Source: an uncultured Acetobacteraceae bacterium (GTDB lineage Bacteria > Pseudomonadota > Alphaproteobacteria > Acetobacterales > Acetobacteraceae). From it: 8,901 nt of DNA. How positions within the stretch are numbered: the first letter of the stretch is position 1; every line of letters starts with the position of its first letter. This document shows positions 1 to 7,100 of the stretch, piece by piece. The notes under the pieces are model-generated. The model ran no database searches. It had not been told where the DNA came from and saw only the letters and a list, made by a program, of their open reading frames with translations. A program made the position numbers and the translations under genes. The stretch is from assembly GCA_937874445.1 (NCBI GenBank), contig CALNAL010000139.1, forward strand, positions 1 to 8,901. Reading direction: 5' to 3'.

Positions 1-38
1 TCTTTTTCCTGAAGGAAAAAGAAGCAAAAAGGACTTTT
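1..38. repeat. Composite repeat, block A, left copy (A/T-rich hairpin)
   Basis: A 38-bp stretch identical to positions 8722-8759, in the same orientation. It starts with an inverted repeat whose arms are TCTTTTTCC and GGAAAAAGA around a TGAA loop, followed by an A/T-rich tail ending in ACTTTT. The window edge cuts the copy, because the right copy has a stem two pairs longer. I recall very similar hairpin repeats between genes in Acetobacteraceae genomes; that is memory and not tested here. It may act as a transcription barrier between convergent units or be a dispersed REP-like element. The A/T-rich composition stands out against the G+C-rich genes. Confidence 0.85.
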
Positions 39-49
39 GTTCGTTTGGC

Positions 50-72
50 TCCGCGCCCGACCCGGACGCGGA
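50..72. other. G+C hairpin in the variable middle of the left composite repeat
   Basis: Arms TCCGCG (50-55) and CGCGGA (67-72) are reverse complements around an 11-base loop. The segment lies between repeat blocks A and B. Its sequence is unrelated to the middle of the right copy, but that middle also folds as a G+C hairpin (8790-8822). Six-base G+C stems are common by chance in such DNA, so only the shared position gives it weight. Confidence 0.4.
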
Positions 73-78
73 ATCCTC

Positions 79-126
79 AACGAATAAAGCTTTCCTGGTT
101 CTCCTTTCTCGAAAGGAGAACACCTT
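79..126. repeat. Composite repeat, block B, left copy (10-bp perfect hairpin)
   Basis: Matches 8851-8898 at 47 of 48 positions (T at 85 against C at 8857), in the same orientation. Within it, 98-121 is a perfect inverted repeat: GTTCTCCTTT, loop CTCG, AAAGGAGAAC. A short pentanucleotide run, ACCTT three times plus TCCTT, follows at 122-141. The block sits 27 bases past the porin stop codon and could help end the leftward porin transcript, although no clear T-run follows on that strand. A further small inverted repeat, CGTCGTC/GACGACG (148-165), overlaps the porin stop codon. Confidence 0.85.
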
Positions 127-152
127 ACCTTACCTTTCCTTGCCGCGCGTCG

Positions 153-1544
153 TCAGAAGACGACGGTCGTGCGCAGCCCGAAGATGGCGGCGTCGCCGAC
201 GCGCTTGCCGGTGGTCTCGTCCACCACCCCGCCGCCGGGGTTGAACACATACTGGAAGTCCGGCTGCACGCTCCACCACGGCGTGATCTGCGCCTGGTAG
301 GTCAGTTCCAGCACCGTTTCGCTGCGCCGCACCGGGTAGAGCCCGCCAGTGTAGGTGATCTTGCTGGTATCGTAGCGTGTCGCCGAATCCCCGATGTGCG
401 CATAGGCCACCGCGATCCCCACCGTGTCGTCCGCCCGCCCGGGGATCACCCCCTTGTAGGTGGCGCCCGCGTTGGCAAAGAAGTTCACCGGGTTGCGGTC
501 GCCCGGCGCGCCCATCAGCTTCGCGAACACCCCGAGCCCCTCGTCCTTGCTGCCCGGCACCCGCCAGACCATCTGGTCGGCCACCGCGTAGAGGCTCCAG
601 TCGTTGCGCCGCTGTCGCGGATCGCCGTTCGAATCGGGGTTGGCCAGCGACAGCCCGCCGGTGCCGTAATACTGGTCGGAGAACGTGTTGGAGTTGTACC
701 AGGCGCCGATCTTGTAGGTGCCGGGCAGACCTTTCGCGTCCCCGCCCTGGTTGAGTGCGTATTGCAGCTCGCCGATCACGAACGTCCCCTTGTTGAGCCG
801 CATCGAGGTGCCGGAGCTGTTGGGCGAGGGGTCGCCGTTGTAGACGCCCACCAGCGCGGCGATCTCCTCGCTCGCCTGCCACTTCACCCGCACGCCCGGC
901 GTCGCGTAGGGATAGGCCGGCCCGCCGCTGGGCAGCGCCGTCGCGGCCAGCGTCGGCCAGCCGAAGCCCGCGTTGAGAAACACCGCCCCGTAGTCGGAGA
1001 CGATGAACTCGCTGTCGGCCGCCATCTGCCCGACGCGGATCGACAGCGCGTCGTTGAACAGGCTCTGCTCGTACCACAGCTCGAACAGCCGCGTGCCGCG
1101 CTCGGCCTCGATGCCGCTCACCGCGTTGAGGTTGCCGCCGAGGTTGTTCGAGGAAAGCCCGCGCCCGTGAATCTGGTAGGCGCTGACATTGAACTTTCCG
1201 CCGGGAAGCCCCACCAGCCTGTCGAGGTCGATGCCCAGCTGCATCAGGGTCGCGCCCTCATACACCGCCCCCTGCCGGGTGCCGCCGGTGGCGTTGCCGA
1301 GCACCTCGCTCTGCTCCTGCACCCCCAGGCTGATGCCGGCATCCTCCATCCGCGAGCGCCACCCCCCCGGGTCCCCCAGCAGCGTGCCGCGTTCCCAGAA
1401 CCCTGCGCTTTCAGAGAACCCTGCGCTTTCAGATGCCGGTTTGGCTTCCTCGGCATGGGCGCCCCGGGGAGAAAGGGCGGTGGCGGCAAGCAGCAGGCAC
1501 GCCGGCGCCAGGCGGGTCGTCAGAAGTCTCGATGGCTCTTTCAT
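153..1544 (-). CDS. OprB-family carbohydrate porin
   Basis: Predicted outer-membrane beta-barrel porin of 463 residues for diffusion of sugars or other small hydrophilic solutes. A Sec signal peptide is visible (residues 1-31, basic start, Ala/Leu-rich core, cleavage after AHA). The mature chain has OprB-like features: an early DLDRL..LPGGKFNVSAYQIHG segment (about 107-128), an ELWYEQ..DALSIRVGQ stretch, alternating aromatic and polar strands, and the terminal TTVVF ending in Phe, the usual barrel-assembly signal. Length fits the family. The ATG at 1544 is supported by GAGG at 1551-1554, six bases upstream. The gene is monocistronic, transcribed away from the efflux operon, with a likely promoter at 1630-1658 and a Fur-like site further up. 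An exact 18-bp tandem duplication lies just after the signal peptide. Family call is firm; the solute is not known. Confidence 0.9.
   Translation of the reverse strand: MKEPSRLLTTRLAPACLLLAATALSPRGAHAEEAKPASESAGFSESAGFWERGTLLGDPGGWRSRMEDAGISLGVQEQSEVLGNATGGTRQGAVYEGATLMQLGIDLDRLVGLPGGKFNVSAYQIHGRGLSSNNLGGNLNAVSGIEAERGTRLFELWYEQSLFNDALSIRVGQMAADSEFIVSDYGAVFLNAGFGWPTLAATALPSGGPAYPYATPGVRVKWQASEEIAALVGVYNGDPSPNSSGTSMRLNKGTFVIGELQYALNQGGDAKGLPGTYKIGAWYNSNTFSDQYYGTGGLSLANPDSNGDPRQRRNDWSLYAVADQMVWRVPGSKDEGLGVFAKLMGAPGDRNPVNFFANAGATYKGVIPGRADDTVGIAVAYAHIGDSATRYDTSKITYTGGLYPVRRSETVLELTYQAQITPWWSVQPDFQYVFNPGGGVVDETTGKRVGDAAIFGLRTTVVF
1397..1432 (-). repeat. 18-bp perfect tandem duplication inside the porin gene
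   Basis: Two adjacent identical 18-base units (1397-1414 and 1415-1432) begin AGAACCCTG and end TTTCAG. Being a multiple of three they keep the frame and give the peptide repeat ESAGFS-ESAGF at about residues 39-49, in the N-terminal linker right after the predicted signal-peptide cleavage. It looks like a recent slippage event in a tolerant region. Confidence 0.95.
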
Positions 1545-1629
1545 GCAATACCTCGGAGGGGGAAAGAACGTCCGGCGCAGGCTCGCCTTCCGGTCCCGCG
1601 GAAAAGGGGGCGGGCCGGGGAGAACGATA

Positions 1630-1658
1630 TTGATACAAAATCAAAACGGGCACGCCAA
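1630..1658 (-). promoter_or_regulatory. Predicted sigma-70-like promoter of the porin gene
   Basis: On the minus strand, TTGGCG (plus 1653-1658; 4 of 6 to TTGACA) is followed after 17 bases by TATCAA (plus 1630-1635; 4 of 6 to TATAAT). Transcription would start near 1622, giving a leader of about 78 bases before the ATG at 1544. The stretch is notably A/T-rich in an otherwise G+C-rich region. The -10 also lies in the small inverted repeat TTGAT/ATCAA (1630-1644). Prediction only. Confidence 0.45.
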
Positions 1659-1704
1659 ACACCGGAACGGGCACCCGACCGATTAGCAGCCGGGATATGA
1701 GAAC

Positions 1705-1723
1705 GCAAGTCATTCTCATTATC
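1705..1723. promoter_or_regulatory. Fur-box-like site upstream of the porin
   Basis: GCAAGTCATTCTCATTATC matches the classical 19-bp Fur consensus at 13 of 19 positions, with the right half nearly complete. An overlapping inverted repeat, TGAGAA (1698-1703) and TTCTCA (1713-1718), adds symmetry. It lies about 160 bases before the porin start and about 47 bases above the predicted -35, so either a second promoter overlaps it or it acts from a distance. The downstream target would be the porin. It could instead bind another Fur-family protein (Irr, Mur, Zur). Confidence 0.45.
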
Positions 1724-1748
1724 ACGAAATACGTCGACGCAAGCGCCT

Positions 1749-1775
1749 GCGCGCGCCCCCGAGGAGGGCGCGTGC
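1749..1775 (-). terminator. G+C hairpin, possible terminator of the small membrane-protein gene
   Basis: Arms CGCGCCC (1752-1758) and GGGCGCG (1766-1772) pair perfectly around a 7-base loop, with two further outer pairs after one imperfect pair. It lies 80 bases past the stop codon of the minus-strand gene at 1855-1998 and above the porin promoter, the right place to separate the two units. There is no T-run after the stem on the minus strand, so it is not a standard intrinsic terminator. Confidence 0.3.
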
Positions 1776-1843
1776 CCAACGATGCATCATCATAACGATA
1801 TACGCAGGCCGCCGGGGCGCTCCGCAGCGCGCCCCCTCCGCTC

Positions 1844-1869
1844 AGAGACGGCGATCAGAGACGGCGATC
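1844..1869. repeat. 13-bp perfect tandem duplication at a stop codon
   Basis: AGAGACGGCGATC occurs twice head to tail (1844-1856, 1857-1869). The junction overlaps the stop codon (1855-1857) of the small minus-strand gene. Although 13 is not a multiple of three, the reading frame reaches a TGA at the same codon with one or two units, so the encoded protein is unchanged. Confidence 0.95.
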
Positions 1870-1998
1870 GCGCACCCGAACGGGCACGGGCGCCGGCGCC
1901 ATCCGCCGCAGACCGTAGCCGAGCAGCGACACGGCAATCCCGGCCAGCAACGCCATCTCGATCACATCGCGGAGCATGACGAGGAAGGATGCGTTCAT
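1855..1998 (-). CDS. Small single-span membrane protein, 47 residues, unknown function
   Basis: No family recognised. The ATG at 1998 is preceded by a good Shine-Dalgarno (GAGGG, plus 2007-2011) eight bases upstream, and third codon positions are mostly G or C as in the neighbouring genes, which supports a real gene. The product has one hydrophobic stretch at about residues 12-30 (VIEMALLAGIAVSLLGYGL), followed by RR, a Pro/Ala/Val segment and an Arg-rich tail (RVRDRRL). By the positive-inside rule the C-terminus should face the cytoplasm. The same frame extends upstream to 2106, but that part lacks the codon bias and a ribosome-binding site. The gene diverges from the TetR-type regulator and shares its control region. 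Size and location recall AcrZ, the small partner of E. coli AcrB, but I see no clear homology. It could also be a chance frame. Confidence 0.5.
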   Translation of the reverse strand: MNASFLVMLRDVIEMALLAGIAVSLLGYGLRRMAPAPVPVRVRDRRL

Positions 1999-2006
1999 GA
2001 TCGCGG

Positions 2007-2058
2007 CCCTCACGGTTCGCGGGAGAAAACCACTTCTCCCTGGAAAGGACGTAGGGAG
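2007..2058 (-). promoter_or_regulatory. Leader of the small gene: ribosome-binding site and competing hairpins
   Basis: On the minus strand GGGAGAA (plus 2034-2040) can pair with TTCTCCC downstream (plus 2021-2027), or its GGGAG part can pair with CTCCC upstream (plus 2054-2058). The two folds exclude each other, and the first lies just before the Shine-Dalgarno at 2007-2011. This could tune translation, but short stems are frequent in such DNA. Confidence 0.25.
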
Positions 2059-2145
2059 CCGCCCCGGGCATTGCAAGCACTCGATGCGCAAGGATCTGCC
2101 CCGCACGGCGGGCGGGAGACCCTCGCTTGCCTGGCGGGCCGGCAG

Positions 2146-2169
2146 ATGTTAGTGAACGTTCACTTACAT
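2146..2169. promoter_or_regulatory. 24-bp palindromic operator, probable TetR-family binding site
   Basis: An even palindrome centred between 2157 and 2158. The core AGTGAACGTTCACT (2151-2164) is a perfect 14-bp palindrome, and the outer bases extend the symmetry to 11 of 12 pairs over 24 bp (single T/T mismatch). It ends 25 bases before the start of the TetR-family gene. Operators of AcrR-type repressors are typically palindromes of this length placed between regulator and start. It most likely mediates autorepression, control of the downstream pump genes, and possibly of the divergent small gene. Confidence 0.75.
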
Positions 2170-2173
2170 TCAA
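2146..2173 (-). promoter_or_regulatory. Possible leftward promoter overlapping the operator
   Basis: On the minus strand TTGAAT (plus 2168-2173; 4 of 6 to TTGACA) and TAACAT (plus 2146-2151; 4 of 6 to TATAAT) are 16 bases apart, with the palindrome core in the spacer. It would drive the small gene at 1855-1998 with a leader of about 140 bases and be blocked when the palindrome is bound. The rightward promoter for the regulator must also lie near here (for example TTGCCT at 2127-2132 as a -35), but I could not place a convincing -10. Confidence 0.3.
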
Positions 2174-2194
2174 CCACACCAGCAGGAAGCCCCC

Positions 2195-2833
2195 TTGGCC
2201 GCACCAGGAGAGAAATCGCGCAGAACCCAGGCGGAACGCCGCGATCGCGTGCTGCACAGTGCCGAAGCCCTGTTTCTGACCCGGGGCTTCCACGAGTGCT
2301 CCATGGCCGCGATCGCCGAGCATTCCGGGGTACATGTCGCCCAGATCTACCGTGACTTCGCCAGCAAGGAAGGGCTGGTGGAAGCCTCCGTTCGCACCGG
2401 ACTCGGCACGGTCATCGCCTCCGTCGGAGAGGCCGTGGGCGCCCCCGACATCCGCTCCAGCCTGCACCACTGGCTGCGCACGACCATCGACTCCGCCCCC
2501 CGTCCCGGCCCCTGGCAACTGATCAGCGAGATCTCCGCCGAGGCGATGCGCAACCCCGCCATCGCCCGCATCCTGCGCCAGGAAGAGCAGAGCGCCCGCC
2601 TGGCGTTGACCGACCTGCTGGCCGAGCGGCTGGGGTCTTCCCATTCCCTTCCCCGGCTGCGGGCCATCGCCGAATTCCTGCTCACCCTGAATCTGGGCAT
2701 CTTCGTGCGCAACACCCTGGTTCCCGCGACGGATCCGGAGGGTCTGGCGGACGTCGCCGAGGAAGCCCTCATGGCCATCCTGCATCCCAGCACTCCTCCG
2801 CCCCCGGGGCCGCCGGGGAGCTGCCCAACCTGA
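2195..2833 (+). CDS. TetR/AcrR-family transcriptional repressor, TTG start
   Basis: A 212-residue one-component regulator, a normal length for the family. The N-terminal DNA-binding domain covers about residues 10-60: helix 1 (RVLHSAEALFLTRGF), then helix-turn-helix in MAAIAEHSGVHVAQIYRDF (37-55), ending in the typical SKEGL. The remaining helices (about 65-195) would form the ligand pocket and dimer face. They are variable, so the ligand cannot be read. The tail is Pro-rich. Translation should start at TTG 2195: AGGA at 2184-2187 lies seven bases upstream, and the first internal ATG (2303) would cut the DNA-binding domain. The gene sits between a 24-bp palindrome and the three efflux genes, the standard place for a local repressor that releases the operator on binding a pump substrate. 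Probably co-transcribed with the pump genes. Direct evidence for the family; repression and targets are inference. Confidence 0.9.
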   Translation: MAAPGEKSRRTQAERRDRVLHSAEALFLTRGFHECSMAAIAEHSGVHVAQIYRDFASKEGLVEASVRTGLGTVIASVGEAVGAPDIRSSLHHWLRTTIDSAPRPGPWQLISEISAEAMRNPAIARILRQEEQSARLALTDLLAERLGSSHSLPRLRAIAEFLLTLNLGIFVRNTLVPATDPEGLADVAEEALMAILHPSTPPPPGPPGSCPT

Positions 2834-2912
2834 AGAAATCGCCCCCCTTGTCGGCAATTTTCGAACCAGAGACCGCCCGCCGCGTCCAGGACGGATTCTC
2901 GGGAGAGTAGTC

Positions 2913-4094
2913 ATGCCTCTCGCGACCCACGTAGCTTCCCCCCGCCGGGCGATCCTGGCCGGCCTGGCGCTCATCGTTCCCGCCCTGCTGGCCGGCTGTG
3001 ACGGCAGATCCAAGCCCCCCGCGGCGCCCTCCCCGACCGTCGGCGTGCTGACACTGCATGCCGAGCCGGTCACGCGCACCACCGACCTGCCCGGCCGCGT
3101 GACCGCCTCCCTGATGGCCGACGTCCGCCCGCAGGTCAGCGGCGTGCTCCTCAAGCGCCTGTTCCCCGAGGGCTCGGAGGTCAAGGAAGGCCAGCAGCTC
3201 TACCAGATCGACCCCGCCCCCTATCAGGCGACCTACGACAGCGCCGTCGCGGCCCTCGCCCGCGATCAGGCCACCTACGCCACCGCCTCGGCCAAGGCGG
3301 CGCGCTACAAGCCGCTGGCCGCCGCCCAGGCGATCAGCAACCAGGACTATGACGACGCCGTGGCCGCCGCCCGTGAGGCGCAGGCCAACATCGGCATCGA
3401 CAAGGCCTCCATCGAGACGGCCCGCATCAATCTGCGATATACCAAGGTGCTGGCGCCGCTCTCCGGCCACATCGGCCGCTCCTCCGTCACCGCCGGCGCG
3501 CTGGTCACCGCCAACCAGTCCGACGCGCTGGCCACCGTCACCCAGCTCGACCCGATCTACGTCGATGTCCGCCAGTCGGCCGCCAGCCTGCTGCGCCTGC
3601 GCCGCGCCCTGGCGGCGGGCGAGCTGGAGAACACCGGCCCCGATGCGGCGAAGGTCACGCTCACCCTGGAGGACGGCTCCGCCTATCCGCAGGCCGGCAC
3701 GTTGAAGTTCACCGAGGTCACGGTCGATGCCGGTACCGGAACGGTGCTGCTGCGCGCCGCCTTCCCCAACCCCCGCCACGAGCTGCTGCCGGGCATGTTC
3801 GTCCACGCCGTGCTGCGCGAGGGCGTCAACCGCAACGGCCTGCTGGTGCCGCAGGAGGCTCTGGCCCACAACTCGCACGGCGATGCCACCGTCCTCGTGG
3901 TCGGCGCCGGCGACAAGGCCGAGCTGCGCATCGTCCAGGCCATCGCCGCCATCGGCACCAAGTGGCTGATCGGCTCGGGTCTGAAGGAGGGCGAGCGCGT
4001 CATCGTCGACGGACTGCAAGCGGTCCGCCCGGGCATGGTCGTCAAACCCGTCGATGCCGCCGCACAAGCTGCCGCCGCTTCGAAAAAATCCTGA
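2913..4094 (+). CDS. RND efflux periplasmic adaptor lipoprotein (AcrA/MexA type)
   Basis: Membrane fusion protein of 393 residues linking the inner-membrane pump to the outer-membrane channel. A lipoprotein signal ends in the lipobox LLAGC with Cys29. Asp30 follows, the residue at +2 known in E. coli to keep lipoproteins in the inner membrane, as expected for an adaptor. Domain order is canonical: first lipoyl half (about 70-102, VRPQVSGVLLKRLFPEGSEVKEGQ), alpha-hairpin (about 103-172), second lipoyl half (about 176-210, VLAPLSGHIGRSSVTAGALV), beta-barrel (about 214-300, including PNPRHELLPGMFVHAVL) and membrane-proximal domain (about 309-383). The ATG follows GGGAGAG at 2901-2907. No convincing promoter is seen in the 79 bases after the regulator gene. 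The pump gene starts 21 bases after the stop. Function is firm, substrate unknown. Confidence 0.93.
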   Translation: MPLATHVASPRRAILAGLALIVPALLAGCDGRSKPPAAPSPTVGVLTLHAEPVTRTTDLPGRVTASLMADVRPQVSGVLLKRLFPEGSEVKEGQQLYQIDPAPYQATYDSAVAALARDQATYATASAKAARYKPLAAAQAISNQDYDDAVAAAREAQANIGIDKASIETARINLRYTKVLAPLSGHIGRSSVTAGALVTANQSDALATVTQLDPIYVDVRQSAASLLRLRRALAAGELENTGPDAAKVTLTLEDGSAYPQAGTLKFTEVTVDAGTGTVLLRAAFPNPRHELLPGMFVHAVLREGVNRNGLLVPQEALAHNSHGDATVLVVGAGDKAELRIVQAIAAIGTKWLIGSGLKEGERVIVDGLQAVRPGMVVKPVDAAAQAAAASKKS

Positions 4095-4115
4095 TCCCTC
4101 GCAGGAAAACGCAAG

Positions 4116-7100
4116 ATGTCACGCTTCTTCATCGACCGCCCGGTGTTCGCCTGGGTGATCGGTCTGGTCATCATGCTGATCGGCGGCGTTGCGGTCTTCA
4201 CCCTGCCGATCGCGCAGTATCCGACGATCGCCGCCCCGCAGATCGCCATCACCGTCACCTACCCGGGAGCCTCGGCGCAGACCACGGAGGACACGGTGGT
4301 GCGCCCCATCCTCCAGCAGATGGCGGGGCTCGACGGTCTCGAATACATCTCCTCCTCCACCCAGTCTGACGGCTCGATGGAGATCGACCTCACCTTCACC
4401 CAGGGCACCGATGCCAACATCGCCCAGGTGCAGGTGCAGAACAAACTCTCGCTGGCCGAGCCGAGCCTGCCCTCGGAAGTGACAGCCCAGGGCATCAAAG
4501 TCCTGAAGTCGGCCAAGAACTTCATGATGGTCGTGGGCCTCGTCTCCACCGACAAGAGCATGACCGCGACCGACATCGCCGACTACGCCGCCTCCCACGT
4601 CCAGGACCCGCTGACCCGCATTCCCGGCATCGGCGACTTCACGCTGCTCGGCGCCGAATACGCCATGCGCGTCTGGCTCAATCCCGACAAGCTCTACCAG
4701 TATTCGCTGACGGTGGGCGACGTCATCACCGCCATCGAAGCGCAGAACGTGCAAGTCTCCTCGGGCTCGCTGGGCGGCATGCCGGCCCGCGACGGCTGGC
4801 GCCTCAACGCCACCATCATCGGCCCCAGCCGCATGACCTCGCCCGACGAGTTCCGCAACATCCTGCTCAAGGTCAACCAGGATGGCTCGCAGGTGCGCAT
4901 CAAGGACGTCGGGTCCGTCGAGCTGGGCCAGCAGCTCTACGGCATCGCCGGCGAATACAACGAGGGTCTTCCCGCCGCGGGCATCGCCCTCAAGCTGACC
5001 CCGGGGGGCAACCAGCTCACCACCGAGTCGGCGGTAAAGTCCGAGCTGCAGCGCCTGTCGCAGTACTTTCCGCCCAACCTCGAGATCGTCTACCCGCTCG
5101 ATACCGAACCCTTCGTGACCCTCTCCATCGAGGAGGTGGTCAAGACTCTGGTCGAGGCGGTCGGGCTGGTGTTCGTGGTGATGCTGGTGTTCCTGCAGAA
5201 CATCCGCGCCACGCTGATCCCCACCATCGCCGTGCCCATCGTGCTGCTCGGCACCTTCGGCGTGCTGGCGGCCTTCGGCTACTCCATCAACACGCTGACC
5301 ATGCTGGCCATGGTGCTGGCGGTGGGCCTGCTGGTGGATGACGCCATCGTCGTGGTGGAAAACGTCGAGCGCGTGATGCGCGAGCGCCATCTCCCCCCGC
5401 GGGAGGCCGCACGCGAATCGATGGACGAGATCCAGGGCGCCCTGATCGGCATCGCGCTGGTGCTCTCGGCGGTGTTCCTGCCGATGGCCTTTCTCGGCGG
5501 CTCGACGGGCGTGATCTACCGCCAGTTCTCCGTCACCATCGTTTCGGCCATGGCGCTTTCCGTCGTCGTCGCCCTGGTCCTGACCCCGGCGCTCTGCGCC
5601 ACCATGCTCAAGGCGCCGGCCGAGGGGGCGGGCGAACACGCGGAGACCGGGCCGGCCGGCTGGTTCAACCGCAACTTCGACCGCATGCGCGACTATTACG
5701 GCCGCGGCGTCAGCGGCATGATCGCCCGCTCGAAAAGCTCGATGCTCGTCTTCGCCCTCGTCACGGCGGCGGTGGCCTTCCTGCTGCCGCGCATGTCCAC
5801 CGGATTCCTGCCCGACGAAGACCAGGGCACGATCTTCGCCCAGGTCGCCACTCCGCCCGGCTCCACCTTCGAGCAGACCCAGGCGCTGACCCGCGACGTC
5901 GCGAAATATTTCGTCCGCGACGAGGCGGCCGACGTCGACTCCGTCCAGAGCGTCACCGGCTTCAGCTTTGCCGGCCGCGGCCAGAACGCGGGCATGTTCT
6001 TCATCCGCCTGAAGGACTGGTCGCAACGCACGAAGGCCTCCCAGCAGCCCGCGGCCATCGCCGCCCGCGCCATGGCCCATTTCGCCGCCGACCGGCGTGG
6101 ACGGGTGTTCGCCTTCAACCCGCCCGCGGTGATGGAACTCGGCAACGCGACAGGTTTCGACTTCGAACTGATAGACGCGGCCGATGTCGGCTCCGACAAG
6201 CTGCTCGCCGCGCGCAACCAGCTGCTCGGCATGGCGATGCAGAATCCGAGCCTGATCGCCGTGCGCCCCAACGGGCTGGAGGACGCGCCGCAGTACACCC
6301 TGAATATCGACCGCGAGAAGGCCAACGCGCAGGGCGTTTCCATCGCCGACATCAACACCACGATCCAGGGGGCGCTGGGCTCCTACTACGTCAACCAGTT
6401 CCTGCGCGGCGGCCGCGTCAAGCAGGTCTACGTGCAGGGCGAGGCCGAGGGGCGCATGCTGCCCTCCGATCTCGACCGCTGGTACGTGCGCAATACCTCC
6501 GGCAGCATGGTGCCCTTCAGCTCCTTCCTCACCGGCAGCTGGACCACCGGGCCGCAGAAGGTGGAAAGCTACAACGGGCTGAACTCCTTCGAGATCCTCG
6601 GCGCCCCCGCCCCCGGCGTCAGCTCGGGCCAGGCCATGACGATCATGCAACAGCTGGCGTCGAAGCTGCCCGCGGGCGTCGGCTTCCAGTGGACGGGACT
6701 TTCCTACGAGCAGGTGAAGGCCGGCTCGCAGACGACCCTCCTGTATGCGCTGTCGATCGTCGTCGTGCTGCTCTGCCTGGCCGCGCTCTACGAGAGCTGG
6801 CCGGTGCCCATCTCGGTGCTGCTGGTGGTGCCTCTGGGAGTGATCGGGGCCATCCTCGCCACCCTCGGGCGCGGGCTCGACAACGACGTCTATTTCCAGG
6901 TCGGCCTGCTCACCACGGTGGGCCTGGCAACCAAGAACGCCATCCTCATCGTCGAGTTCGCCAAGGCGTATTTCGACGGCGGCCGCAGCCTGCGCGACGC
7001 GGCGATGCAGGCGGCGCACGAACGTCTCCGCCCGATCCTGATGACCTCGCTGGCCTTCGTCTGCGGCACGCTGCCGCTGGCGGTGGCGAGCGGTGCGGGC

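Larger units (their letters stand above)
1545..1854. other. 310-base gene-free control region upstream of the porin
   Basis: I see no convincing gene here. From porin side outward the stretch holds the porin ribosome-binding site, a likely promoter (1630-1658), a Fur-box-like site (1705-1723), a G+C hairpin (1749-1775) and the end of the small membrane-protein gene. Short reading frames here (for example a plus-strand one from 1782) have no recognisable protein features. Confidence 0.6.

Noticed and set aside
122..141. Pentanucleotide tandem run (ACCTT three times plus TCCTT)
   Set aside because: Short and non-coding, so not treated as a phase-variation tract; noted only as part of the left repeat margin.
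45..1700. A 551-codon plus-strand open frame opposite the porin
   Set aside because: It is His/Arg/Pro/Val-rich with no recognisable features and runs through the repeat and porin control region; the minus strand has a signal peptide, porin motifs and terminal Phe.
1855..2106. 83-codon version of the small membrane-protein gene
   Set aside because: The extra 36 codons lack coding-like base use and a ribosome-binding site, and they would cover the leader; the 47-codon form has a good Shine-Dalgarno.
1790..4067. Long minus-strand frames opposite the regulator and adaptor genes (1790-3184 and 2769-4067)
   Set aside because: Low-complexity antisense shadows that overlap each other and well-supported plus-strand genes.
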